Shown here in pieces: positions 1-6,170 of a DNA stretch of 6,170 nt. The stretch's first letter is position 1; each line of letters begins with the position of its first letter. The stretch covers positions 1 through 6,170 of the forward strand of contig JAFSBS010000126.1 of assembly GCA_017437165.1 (NCBI GenBank). The letters run 5' to 3'. The stretch comes from Clostridia bacterium (GTDB taxonomy: Bacteria; Bacillota; Clostridia; Oscillospirales; Acutalibacteraceae). The translations under genes and the position numbers were made by a program. The notes under the pieces are model-generated. The model was given only the letters and a program-made list of their open reading frames with translations. It was not told the DNA's origin and searched no databases.

Positions 1-771
1 ATTGCCCGAAAGTGAATATATTTTTGTTGTTTCTAAAGCCTCGTCAACTGTAATATCGGGTAAAATAGTCGGTATTCTTTTGGCGAGCATACTTTTACCC
101 GAACCCGGAGGGCCTATCATCATAGCATTATGACCACCGGCAGCAGCAACCTCTAACGCCCTTTTTACTTCATATTGACCTTTGACATCTCTAAAATCGG
201 GTAAATAAGACGGAACTTCAAATGTGGTAAAAGGTTTTATTTTTACCGGTTCTAAAATGTTGAAATCGTTTATATGCTCAACAACTTCTTTAAGTGTTTT
301 TACACCGTAAACTTTAATATCTTCAATTACTGCCGCTTCTTCACAGTTGTCGTATGGTACAAAAATTTCTTTTACACCATGCTCCTTTGCAGCAATGACC
401 ATTGGTAAAACACCTTTGATGCTCTTAATCTCACCTGAAAGAGAAAGTTCACCGACAAAAGCAGCTTGCTTGTAATCACCACGTATTTGTTGTGTTGCCG
501 AAAGTACTGAGATTGCAATTGGTAAATCGTAAAAAGAACCTTCTTTTTTAGTATCAGCAGGAGCGAGATTGAAGGTGTAGTGATAACTACCACTCATTTC
601 AAAACCCGAATTTTTCATAGCGGCACTTACACGCTCTTTTGCTTCGTTGACTGCGGTGTCGGGTAAACCAACAATTGTAACTGCGTATTTACCACTTGAC
701 ATACTAACTTCAACATCTACCATATAAGAGTTAGGACCTAAAAGTCCTACACTTTTAATTTTAGCAAACAT
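1..771 (-). CDS. comM: YifB/ComM-family AAA+ ATPase (Mg-chelatase-like), N-terminal half, runs off the left edge
   Basis: Reading leftward from ATG at 771, 257 codons stay open to the window edge. This is about half of the usual ~500-residue family length, so the C-terminus is outside the window. The start [12 protein letters not shown] and the following VDVEVS...[18 protein letters not shown] (residues 18-48) are typical of the N-terminal ChlI-like domain. [11 protein letters not shown]...YDLPIAI (68-87) and [19 protein letters not shown] (105-123) are further family signatures. The AAA+ module begins at DFRDVKGQ (192-199), followed by AAGGHN (210-215) and Walker A GPPGSGKS (220-227). Walker B and sensor residues are not in view. 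Known for the family: Vibrio ComM is a hexameric branch-migration helicase used in natural transformation, while the role in Firmicutes (YifB) is not settled. The start is supported by AGGTG at 777-781, 5 nt upstream and overlapping the yfhO TAG stop, so the gene is probably co-transcribed with yfhO, 8 nt away. The family call is firm; the competence role is inference. Confidence 0.95.
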   Translation of the reverse strand, partial: MFAKIKSVGLLGPNSYMVDVEVSMSSGKYAVTIVGLPDTAVNEAKERVSAAMKNSGFEMSGSYHYTFNLAPADTKKEGSFYDLPIAISVLSATQQIRGDYKQAAFVGELSLSGEIKSIKGVLPMVIAAKEHGVKEIFVPYDNCEEAAVIEDIKVYGVKTLKEVVEHINDFNILEPVKIKPFTTFEVPSYLPDFRDVKGQYEVKRALEVAAAGGHNAMMIGPPGSGKSMLAKRIPTILPDITVDEALETTKIYSLSGN

Positions 772-779
772 TTTTACAC

Positions 780-3590
780 CTACTCGTTTTGGTTTGTGTC
801 TGTTTCAATATTTGTTGCTTCTTCTGAAACTGAAACTTCAACTTCTTCAGTTATTACTTCTTCGTATAAAGGTGGGTTGAATTTAAAGAGTTTTAACTTT
901 TTAATATAGAGGAAAATTAAAATAGTAACAAGGGCTAAAAGAGAAATAACAGCACCTAAAACAAGTCCGTCAGGAACATATTTGAATGTAACTGTGTGCT
1001 GACCTTTTTCTACTCTTACACCTAAAAGTGCATCGCCTATAGCAACAATGTCATCTTCTTTAACTTTTTCGCCATCAATATAAACCGACCAGCCTGTGTC
1101 ATAGTTTATCGAAGTGTAAATAATACCATCTTCACCGGCTGTAAGTTTACCTTTAATTTCTGTTTCTGTAAAACTCTCAACTTGTAAAGAATCTTTCTTT
1201 AATTGGTTGTAACCTTCAACAAATTCGTCATCGTTAACAGTAACTGCATAGAGATATGTGTAACCGCTCTGACCTTCTTTTATTGGTGCGAATACGGAAA
1301 CGGTATCACCTGCTTCGAGATAACCTAAATCCAATATATGTGGTTTGGTGTCAATTGGTTGTGAAATTGCAGTACCATTAGAAAGTGAGACTGTAATTCT
1401 TTCAACCGAATTTGAACCTGTTTTAAAATAAAGGTAACCATTACCGCTTTTTTCTACAGTTAAATCATAAGTTAAAGATGCATCTGCAGGGGTTCCTGTT
1501 ACTGTGTAAGGATAGCAACCGGAATCGCCATAACCCTCGTAATTACAAGTTGTGTTGTTTGTAGAAACTTTATCTAAAGTAATATCATAAAATACCTGAT
1601 TTAAGCCGGTTGCAGATTCAAAAAGCGCACTCTGAACTTCAAACGGATTTGAATTGTCGTGTGACCAGTAAGCCATTTCTTCATTTACTCTGAATGCAAC
1701 AGGGAGAGTGTAGTTGTTTTTATAAGCAACATATTTACCTTTGCTGAACACTCTTTCGTAATAGTTTTCGTTCATATCAGCAGTTGAACCCTGGTCGTTG
1801 TCAACAATATAATCGAGTGCAAAAAATGCATTATAAACCGGTGTTTGTCTGTTGTAAGTGTAACTGTTTATATAGTTGCTGAACATACCTAAATGATATT
1901 GCATATTTGAAACTTTTTCATAAGCCATTGAAGAAAAAGTTGAAATACCATTGTAATAATACCAGCAAGGGTCCATTCGCGCACGAAGTGAAGTTAACTC
2001 CATTCGGTACATATCAGTACCTTTTTCTTGGTCGAGTCTGTCCTTTACAATCTGAAAATCGTCATAGTCACTTACAAAATTAGTTTTTGGTTGGTCCATA
2101 CTGTAATTGTTAGTATTTGCAACAATATATTCTGCGCAACAAGAACAGAGAATTAAAGCAGCCGCTGCGATTTTAGGATATTGGTCGTTCTTTAAAATAC
2201 CTAAAGCAAGACAGTAAATACCAATGAATGCAATACAAATCCATACGCCGACTTCAGAGAAGTTCTTTGAGCCGATTTCCTGAACCATAATTACAAAAAA
2301 TACAGTTGCAGTACCAACGCCGATAATTTGTCTTTTCGTGTATTCTTTTATGAACGTGAATGCTCTGAATGCAAAAATTAAGAGCAGAAATGAATACATA
2401 TAAGAAAATCTGTATGGTAAATCGTTAGGGAAGTGGAAGCCGTGCCAGATGTAGTTTAAATAGTTTGTGTAGCAACTTGCAAACATAACCCCTAAAATAC
2501 CGCAACTGAAAATCTTTTCTTTTGCAGTGATTTTATTTGAGAAAATAAAAAGTGGGACGAGCATTACGGTTAAAATGCCACAGTAGATATTAGGTAATAC
2601 ATCATCACCACTACTACGGATTGTAGGGTCTAAATATGCTAAATGATTTGCAAGAAAATCAAAAATAGAAAAATAAGTTTTTAGTTCTTGAGGGAAAGTA
2701 CCGCTTGTTGCAGAACAATTTCCTAATACATAGTAAACCGGTAAAAGTGAAACGGCAGAAAGCAAAGCGGAAATAACAGAAGAAAATGCGAAAAGACAAC
2801 CTGTATCAATAAATCTTGAATTTCTTAAATTATTAAAACCCCATGAGAAAGCAGATCTAATACCCTTTTGTCTTTGTCTTAATTTACCGAAATAAGTTGA
2901 TGTGAAATCATATTGAATAAAATAATTATAAATAAAGAATAACACAGAGAAAATACAAACCATATAAGCCATATAGTAGTTTGTAAAGAAAGTGAGCGTT
3001 AATGAAACAATGTAAAGCGAAGTCTTTCTTTTGTTTATAATCTTGTCAATTCCGAGCATTACAAGAGGAAATAAATAGAAAGAATCAATCCACATTACAT
3101 TCCAATAGTAAGCAATAAAGTAACCGCTACAAGCGTAAAGTACACCAAAAGCAGAAATAACAGGTGAATTTTCGGCGTTGTACTTTTTCTTTATGAAATA
3201 TGAAAATGTGAAAGATGCGGTTATTGCTTTTAAAATTATCATAACTGCAATTGCTTCAGGCATATTTTTATGACCTGCTAAAAGCATTACAATTGCAAAC
3301 GGTGAAGAAAGATAATTGAAAAAGTTACCTAAAAATGTTCCGCCACCGCCGGAAGTCCACGAATACAGAAAACTGTCACCATTCATAACTCTTTCGTAAA
3401 ATTCTGCAAAAAGTGGTCCGTACTGGTGGTAAAGGTCCATTCTTAAAATGGTTTTGTCACCAAAAGGAATTAAATCATAACAATAGTAAACTATCATCAT
3501 TATTAAAAATGTGCAACCTGCCGCTAAAAAAGAATAGCGGTTATTATAAAAAGGTTGCAGTTTTTTATTTTCTTTAAAAAGCGTTTTCAT
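780..3590 (-). CDS. yfhO: YfhO-family polytopic membrane protein (probable GT-C-type envelope glycosyltransferase)
   Basis: This is a 936-residue membrane protein. The first ~490 residues hold about a dozen hydrophobic segments (first near 20-40). They are followed by a large hydrophilic, presumably extracytoplasmic domain (~490-870), a last membrane helix (~874-898) and a short cytosolic tail. YfhO signatures are [15 protein letters not shown] (50-64), [20 protein letters not shown] (79-98), [19 protein letters not shown] (153-171) and [11 protein letters not shown] (391-401). [15 protein letters not shown] stretch precedes the last helix. Asp52 in the first loop is the sort of acidic residue that is catalytic in GT-C enzymes (inference). 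Characterised relatives in Bacillus and Listeria are needed to glycosylate lipoteichoic acid, using undecaprenyl-phosphate sugars made by CsbB-like enzymes with a GtcA flippase; neither partner is in this window. The start is set at 3590 ([10 protein letters not shown]) because AGGAGA lies 6 nt upstream and the longer in-frame ATG at 3638 falls inside the promoter. The tail (from 909) has 10 acidic and no basic residues in 28. Family call firm; substrate unknown. Confidence 0.93.
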   Translation of the reverse strand: MKTLFKENKKLQPFYNNRYSFLAAGCTFLIMMIVYYCYDLIPFGDKTILRMDLYHQYGPLFAEFYERVMNGDSFLYSWTSGGGGTFLGNFFNYLSSPFAIVMLLAGHKNMPEAIAVMIILKAITASFTFSYFIKKKYNAENSPVISAFGVLYACSGYFIAYYWNVMWIDSFYLFPLVMLGIDKIINKRKTSLYIVSLTLTFFTNYYMAYMVCIFSVLFFIYNYFIQYDFTSTYFGKLRQRQKGIRSAFSWGFNNLRNSRFIDTGCLFAFSSVISALLSAVSLLPVYYVLGNCSATSGTFPQELKTYFSIFDFLANHLAYLDPTIRSSGDDVLPNIYCGILTVMLVPLFIFSNKITAKEKIFSCGILGVMFASCYTNYLNYIWHGFHFPNDLPYRFSYMYSFLLLIFAFRAFTFIKEYTKRQIIGVGTATVFFVIMVQEIGSKNFSEVGVWICIAFIGIYCLALGILKNDQYPKIAAAALILCSCCAEYIVANTNNYSMDQPKTNFVSDYDDFQIVKDRLDQEKGTDMYRMELTSLRARMDPCWYYYNGISTFSSMAYEKVSNMQYHLGMFSNYINSYTYNRQTPVYNAFFALDYIVDNDQGSTADMNENYYERVFSKGKYVAYKNNYTLPVAFRVNEEMAYWSHDNSNPFEVQSALFESATGLNQVFYDITLDKVSTNNTTCNYEGYGDSGCYPYTVTGTPADASLTYDLTVEKSGNGYLYFKTGSNSVERITVSLSNGTAISQPIDTKPHILDLGYLEAGDTVSVFAPIKEGQSGYTYLYAVTVNDDEFVEGYNQLKKDSLQVESFTETEIKGKLTAGEDGIIYTSINYDTGWSVYIDGEKVKEDDIVAIGDALLGVRVEKGQHTVTFKYVPDGLVLGAVISLLALVTILIFLYIKKLKLFKFNPPLYEEVITEEVEVSVSEEATNIETDTNQNE

Positions 3591-3596
3591 TTTGTT

Positions 3597-3602
3597 TCTC
3601 CT
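3597..3602 (-). promoter_or_regulatory. Ribosome binding site deciding the yfhO start
   Basis: On the minus strand AGGAGA sits 6 nt before ATG at 3590, close to ideal Shine-Dalgarno spacing. The alternative ATG at 3638, 16 codons further upstream, has no comparable site and would add the unusual segment MVLLGIIKFFFFRRNK. This selects the internal Met as the start. Confidence 0.85.
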
Positions 3603-3617
3603 GAAAAAGAAAAATTT

Positions 3618-3634
3618 TATTATTCCTAATAATA
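3618..3634. repeat. 17-bp perfect dyad over the yfhO -10 element and start region
   Basis: The minus strand reads TATTATT-AGG-AATAATA, two 7-bp arms that are exact reverse complements around a 3-nt centre. The right-hand arm in window coordinates contains the whole -10 hexamer and the left-hand arm covers the likely transcription start. It could be an operator for a repressor or simply an AT-rich coincidence. As an RNA hairpin it would be weak, and most of it is not transcribed. Confidence 0.4.
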
Positions 3635-3657
3635 CCATAATAGTTAAATTCTTTCAA
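3629..3657 (-). promoter_or_regulatory. Sigma-A-type extended -10 promoter for yfhO-comM
   Basis: Read leftward, TTGAAA (3657-3652) and TATTAT (3634-3629) are separated by exactly 17 nt, and TGG immediately precedes the -10 hexamer, giving an extended -10 (TGn). TTGAAA matches the -35 consensus at 5 of 6 positions and TATTAT matches TATAAT at 5 of 6. Transcription should start around 3621-3624, giving a leader of about 31-34 nt that carries the AGGAGA site. This implies vegetative (sigma-A) expression of yfhO and probably of comM downstream. No experimental start is known, so this is a sequence-only call. Confidence 0.8.
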
Positions 3658-3685
3658 TCTTTTTAATGTTTTTTAATAGTATGTT

Positions 3686-3697
3686 CAAAATATTTTG
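3686..3697. repeat. 12-bp perfect palindrome CAAAATATTTTG in the divergent intergenic region
   Basis: CAAAATATTTTG equals its own reverse complement. The symmetry does not extend into the flanking T residues. It lies about 65-75 bp upstream of the predicted yfhO transcription start and 71 bp before the spoIIIAA start codon, so a regulator bound here could influence either unit. Such a palindrome is not rare in AT-rich DNA, so function is unproven. Confidence 0.35.
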
Positions 3698-3768
3698 TTT
3701 AAAAAGTTCTTTTTCGAGACAAGCGTAAATAATATTTTTTAGAAGCAAAAAAAGAAAGGGTTTTTAAA

Positions 3769-4689
3769 ATGAAGGATTTTTTTAATGCAATATCATTGTT
3801 GCCGGAGGATGTGAGTAAATTTCTTTCGGTAATAAACCGGGATTTTATGAGTAAAGTGAATGAGATAAGATTCAGGAGTAATAAACCATTGACCCTTAAC
3901 ACACGAGATGGCGTTTTTTATTGTACAAAAAACGGCAGGGTTACAGTGAATTTTAATGATGACCTTTATTTTACTGATGACAGAAAATTACAGGAAATTG
4001 TTTTTTCACTTTCAAGGCGTTCTATTCATACATATCAGGATATGTTGGCACGAGGGTATCTTCCTTTAAAAAATGGATGTAAAGCAGGGGTAGTAGGTTG
4101 TGCAGTAATAAAAAACGGTGAAGTGTATTCTGTTAATTCGTTCAGTAGTGTGAATATAAGAATTTCACGTGAATATACCGGATGTTCTGAAGAGATTTAT
4201 AACGCAGTGGGTGAAGATTGTAATTCTTTCCTTTTAGTAGGGCAACCGCTTTCCGGTAAAACTACGCTTTTAAGAGATTTGTGTAAGAAATATGCTGGTG
4301 AAAATGCCTTTGAACCCAGAAAAATAGCAGTTGTTGACGAAAGGGATGAAATTGCATCAAAATCTTTTGGTGAAGGTGTGAATGTGGGGGTTCATACCGA
4401 TGTTTTGTCGCTTTATCCTAAAGAAGTGGGGATTGATATTGCTTTAAGAACACTTTCGCCGGATATAATTGTCCTTGATGAAATCGGTGCAGATGATGAA
4501 ATTCAGGGGATGCTTTCGGGAATGAACAGTGGTGTTGGTTTTATAGCTACTGCACATGGTAATAGTTTTCATGAAGTGTTATCAAGACCTAATATCAAAA
4601 AACTTGTTGATTCAAAAGTGTTTAAGAAAGTTGTTGTTTTAAAAGGGAAAAATTCACCTTGTGAAGTGGCGGAAGTGATAGAACTATGA
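3769..4689 (+). CDS. spoIIIAA: Stage III sporulation protein AA, ATPase of the SpoIIIA-SpoIIQ channel
   Basis: This 306-residue, AAA+/GspE-like cytosolic ATPase is the first gene of the spoIIIA operon. It is thought to power the channel that links mother cell and engulfed forespore. N-terminal family motifs are EIRFRSNKPL (32-41) and GYLPLKNGCKAGVVG (96-110). The ATPase core shows Walker A GQPLSGKT (158-165) with TLLRD after it, DERDEIA (190-196), Walker B IIVLDEIG (233-240, D237/E238) and ATAHG (260-264). All catalytic motifs are intact and the length is normal for the family. The start is supported by AAAGGG at 3755-3760, 8 nt upstream of ATG. The stop overlaps the spoIIIAB start by 4 nt (ATGA). 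The Walker A loop (GQPLSGKTT) and the NGCKAGVVG segment differ slightly from the common GPPGxGKTT and GGHRVGxAG forms, but not at essential positions. In characterised spore formers the operon is switched on by sigma-E in the mother cell; I found no clear sigma-E promoter by eye in 3591-3768. Confidence 0.96.
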   Translation: MKDFFNAISLLPEDVSKFLSVINRDFMSKVNEIRFRSNKPLTLNTRDGVFYCTKNGRVTVNFNDDLYFTDDRKLQEIVFSLSRRSIHTYQDMLARGYLPLKNGCKAGVVGCAVIKNGEVYSVNSFSSVNIRISREYTGCSEEIYNAVGEDCNSFLLVGQPLSGKTTLLRDLCKKYAGENAFEPRKIAVVDERDEIASKSFGEGVNVGVHTDVLSLYPKEVGIDIALRTLSPDIIVLDEIGADDEIQGMLSGMNSGVGFIATAHGNSFHEVLSRPNIKKLVDSKVFKKVVVLKGKNSPCEVAEVIEL

Positions 4690-5129
4690 ATTCAATCAGT
4701 TCATTGTGTCTTGGTTGTTGCTTTATCCTTTTAGGTATAAACAGGGTTTTAACAATAAAACGGAATACACTTTCACTTTATGAAGCGGTAAGATTTATAA
4801 ATATGGTGAAAAATAATATCCGATTTTCTTCTATGAATTATGATGATTTGATAGAGTGTGGCAAAAAAGAAAAATTTTCCTTTATAAATTTCAGTAATGG
4901 TGTAAGTCTGTCGGAATATGCAAGTGAAAAGGCAAGGCGGGAGTTTATGGGGTTTGTAAATAAAATCGGTACAACTGACAGCGTGGGACAGTTATCGCTC
5001 TGTGATGAATATATAGAACGTTTCAAAGGGTTTTACAATGAAAGTGCGGGTAATGAAAAGGGGAAAGTGAATATAGTTATATCAATAAGTGTGCTTTCTG
5101 TGGTATGTGTGTTGATACTCGGAGGTTAA
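4686..5129 (+). CDS. spoIIIAB: Stage III sporulation protein AB, GspF-like membrane protein
   Basis: This 147-residue protein is anchored by an N-terminal hydrophobic segment (about 5-22) and a C-terminal helix (about 127-145), with a soluble helical domain between them. The segment VNKIGTTDSVGQLSLCDEYI (91-110) matches the family pattern in which a G-x-(S/T)-D motif and a Gln precede an amphipathic helix. Characterised SpoIIIAB has a fold like the cytosolic domain of the type II secretion protein GspF and is the likely membrane partner of the SpoIIIAA ATPase. It is shorter than the ~170-residue Bacillus subtilis protein. No frameshift is evident and both membrane ends are present, so it looks compact rather than broken. 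Its ATG overlaps the spoIIIAA TGA (ATGA) and the only upstream Shine-Dalgarno-like run (GGAAG, 4671-4675) is too far away to be strong, so translation is probably coupled. Assignment rests strongly on operon position plus motif. Confidence 0.92.
   Translation: MNSISSLCLGCCFILLGINRVLTIKRNTLSLYEAVRFINMVKNNIRFSSMNYDDLIECGKKEKFSFINFSNGVSLSEYASEKARREFMGFVNKIGTTDSVGQLSLCDEYIERFKGFYNESAGNEKGKVNIVISISVLSVVCVLILGG
5121..5125 (+). promoter_or_regulatory. GGAGG ribosome binding site for spoIIIAC embedded in the spoIIIAB C-terminus
   Basis: GGAGG lies 7 nt before the spoIIIAC ATG. The same bases encode the last two residues of SpoIIIAB (GGA GGT, Gly-Gly) just before its TAA. The C-terminal Gly-Gly may therefore reflect selection on the ribosome binding site rather than on the protein. 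It supports strong independent initiation of spoIIIAC. Confidence 0.8.
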
Positions 5130-5132
5130 AAA

Positions 5133-5327
5133 ATGGATATTTTGTTCATTTACAAAATAGCGGCAATAGGGTTAATTACCGCGGTGATAAATCAGGTTTT
5201 AAATAAAAATGGTAAAGAAGAATATACAGTAATAATTACAATTGCAGGAATCATTATTGTAGTGTTAATGCTTTTACCATTTCTTTCAGAACTGAATGAT
5301 GAGTTGTCATCTTTCTTTGGGTTATGA
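5133..5327 (+). CDS. spoIIIAC: Stage III sporulation protein AC, small two-helix membrane protein
   Basis: This 64-residue protein is close to the usual 64-68 for the family. It has two membrane helices (about 4-22 and 32-52) joined by a short polar loop carrying the conserved INQVL (19-23) and KNGKEEY (25-31) signatures, and ends FFGL as homologues typically do. It is an inner-membrane component of the mother-cell side of the SpoIIIA-SpoIIQ complex; its precise biochemical role is not known. It starts 3 nt after the spoIIIAB stop with a strong GGAGG, and its TGA overlaps the spoIIIAD ATG by 4 nt. Confidence 0.95.
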   Translation: MDILFIYKIAAIGLITAVINQVLNKNGKEEYTVIITIAGIIIVVLMLLPFLSELNDELSSFFGL

Positions 5328-5710
5328 CAGTAACAAAGTTAGCAGTTTTTGCACTTATCAGCCTGATTTTTCTTATGTTGATAAAAAAACATTCGCCATC
5401 ACTTTCGGCAGTATCAGAAGTTGCGGTAATAGTGATTTTTATAATAGGTGTTTTACCCGATTTAAGAAATTTGCTTGAAACATTAAGAAATGTTGGGGAC
5501 AATTTTTTGTCAACAGATGTTTTTAAAATAATGTTCAAAGCCTTTGGTGTGCTGACAGTTGGTGGTATTGCATCAGATATTTGTCGGGATAATGGAGAGA
5601 ACGCTCTTGCGGGAGTTCTTGAAATAGTTGTAAAAGTTCTTGCAATTTCGTGTGCAATTCCTATATTTACAGCGGTTCTTACAACGGCTTTATCATTACT
5701 GGAGCAATAA
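5324..5710 (+). CDS. spoIIIAD: Stage III sporulation protein AD, polytopic membrane protein
   Basis: This 128-residue protein is near the usual ~130. Hydrophobic segments lie at about 4-20, 29-46, 68-83 and 97-123. The best signature is SDICRDNGENALAG (84-97) followed by IVVKVLAISCAIPIFTAVL (101-119), which is the most conserved part of SpoIIIAC/AD-type proteins. It acts in the mother-cell membrane as part of the SpoIIIA channel assembly. No Shine-Dalgarno is visible before ATG 5324 (the upstream run is TTTCTTTGGGTT), so initiation most likely depends on termination-reinitiation at the ATGA overlap with spoIIIAC. The start is also favoured because it gives the family's normal N-terminus directly at the first helix. 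Confidence 0.94.
   Translation: MTVTKLAVFALISLIFLMLIKKHSPSLSAVSEVAVIVIFIIGVLPDLRNLLETLRNVGDNFLSTDVFKIMFKAFGVLTVGGIASDICRDNGENALAGVLEIVVKVLAISCAIPIFTAVLTTALSLLEQ
5701..5704 (+). promoter_or_regulatory. GGAG ribosome binding site for spoIIIAE within the end of spoIIIAD
   Basis: GGAG lies 7 nt before the ATG at 5712 and inside the codons for the last residues of SpoIIIAD (Leu-Glu-Gln). It confirms the spoIIIAE start and repeats the arrangement seen at the AB/AC boundary. Confidence 0.75.
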
Positions 5711-5711
5711 A

Positions 5712-6170
5712 ATGAAAAGGATATTTATATTATTATTTGTAGTTTTCGGTTTTTTCTGTTTTTCTGTTACCGCTTTTGCAGGTGATGGGGATATTGATAG
5801 CTATAAGGACGAATTTTCTTACGAAGCAATGATTTCAGATATAGATGTTGAGACTGTAGAAATCCTTAACAGTATGGGCATTACAGAATTGAGTTACGAA
5901 AGTATTTTCAATGTTACACCAAAAAAAGTTTTCGATTCATTTTTAGAGATTTTTTTTAACAGTTTCAAAGAACCTTTAAAATACTTTTTATCTGTTACAG
6001 GTATAATGGCAATAATGGCGCTTTTAACAAATTTGTCACGCTCACCGGAAACTGTAACACTTGTTGGTAGTTCGTGTGTTGCGTGTTTTTTAGCAGTACC
6101 CGTAGTATCTTTAATTACCCGTTCATTTTCTGTGTTAGAGGCACTTTCTGTTTTTACTTCGTCGTTCGGA
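5712..6170 (+). CDS. spoIIIAE: Stage III sporulation protein AE, N-terminal part, runs off the right edge
   Basis: ATG at 5712 opens a frame that continues without a stop for 153 codons to the window edge; family members are about 390-400 residues, so roughly the first 40% is seen. The N-terminus MKRIFILLFVVFGFF is a signal peptide with probable cleavage after AFA (residues 21-23), leaving an acidic segment GDGDIDSYKDEF. An extracytoplasmic stretch (~24-88) is followed by membrane segments at about 89-107 (containing VTGIMAIMALL) and 117-135. Known family role: a large multi-pass mother-cell membrane protein of the SpoIIIA-SpoIIQ channel with a cleavable signal sequence. It begins one base after the spoIIIAD TAA. 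Identification relies on topology, operon position and general resemblance; individual catalytic motifs are not expected in this family. Confidence 0.92.
   Translation, partial: MKRIFILLFVVFGFFCFSVTAFAGDGDIDSYKDEFSYEAMISDIDVETVEILNSMGITELSYESIFNVTPKKVFDSFLEIFFNSFKEPLKYFLSVTGIMAIMALLTNLSRSPETVTLVGSSCVACFLAVPVVSLITRSFSVLEALSVFTSSFG

Noticed and set aside
372..593. 73-codon open frame on the minus strand within the comM region
   Set aside because: It lies in another frame of the strongly supported comM coding sequence, has no family resemblance, and its composition is that of a frame shadow.
3740..3768. A-rich and T-rich tracts before spoIIIAA considered as a terminator or riboswitch
   Set aside because: There is no GC-containing stem and no conserved aptamer elements; this is ordinary AT-rich leader DNA with the AAAGGG ribosome binding site.
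3699..3902. 67-codon minus-strand open frame spanning the spoIIIAA start
   Set aside because: It begins inside spoIIIAA on the opposite strand, has no visible ribosome binding site or recognisable domain, and covers the region expected to hold the spoIIIA promoter.
4838..5026. 62-codon minus-strand open frame inside spoIIIAB
   Set aside because: It is antisense to a conserved gene with no independent support.
5296..5478. 60-codon plus-strand open frame overlapping the spoIIIAC end and spoIIIAD start
   Set aside because: It is an alternative frame of spoIIIAC/AD. The SpoIIIAD frame carries the conserved family motifs and this one carries none.
5254..5538. 94-codon minus-strand open frame across spoIIIAC/spoIIIAD
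   Set aside because: It is antisense to two well-supported membrane protein genes; the length is explained by codon bias of the sense strand.
1..6170. CRISPR arrays, tRNA/rRNA genes, insertion sequences, phage or defence modules
   Set aside because: No direct-repeat arrays, tRNA cloverleaf, transposase-like motifs or terminal inverted repeats were seen; nearly all of the window is occupied by the genes described.

Overview
The window is AT-rich bacterial DNA from an endospore-forming Firmicute, most likely a member of the Clostridia. The evidence is the start of the spoIIIA sporulation operon in its canonical order, strong AGGAG-type ribosome binding sites, a clean sigma-A-type promoter and a YfhO-family membrane protein typical of Gram-positives. 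The genus cannot be fixed from the sequence alone.

Layout. There are two divergent transcription units separated by a 178-bp AT-rich intergenic region (3591-3768). The leftward unit (minus strand) is a large YfhO-family polytopic membrane protein (780-3590) followed after 8 nt by a YifB/ComM-family AAA+ ATPase (771 to beyond base 1; its C-terminal half lies outside the window). The rightward unit (plus strand) is spoIIIAA (3769-4689), spoIIIAB (4686-5129), spoIIIAC (5133-5327), spoIIIAD (5324-5710) and the first 153 codons of spoIIIAE (5712 to beyond 6170). The rest of the operon (end of AE, then AF, AG, AH) would be expected further right.

How the genes work together. The spoIIIA products are made in the mother cell and, with forespore SpoIIQ, build the channel ('feeding tube') across the space between the two membranes of the engulfed forespore. 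SpoIIIAA is the ATPase, SpoIIIAB a GspF-like membrane partner, and AC, AD and AE are inner-membrane proteins. The genes are packed with 4-nt ATGA overlaps (AA/AB, AC/AD) or gaps of 1-3 nt, with Shine-Dalgarno sequences lying inside the end of the preceding gene, so translation is probably coupled. The yfhO-comM pair has no evident functional link to sporulation. YfhO relatives act in lipoteichoic-acid or other envelope glycosylation, and ComM relatives are DNA helicases or AAA+ ATPases.

Regulation. A convincing extended -10 sigma-A promoter (TTGAAA, 17 nt, TGG-TATTAT) faces yfhO. It overlaps an upstream in-frame ATG, so the real yfhO start is the internal Met at 3590. Two short perfect dyads lie in the divergent region, one directly on the yfhO -10 element. 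I could not find a convincing sigma-E promoter for spoIIIAA by eye. Overall this is mostly a conserved, well-known region. I see no new defence system, mobile element, CRISPR array or RNA gene, and the items worth a second look concern regulation, gene starts and gene neighbourhood.
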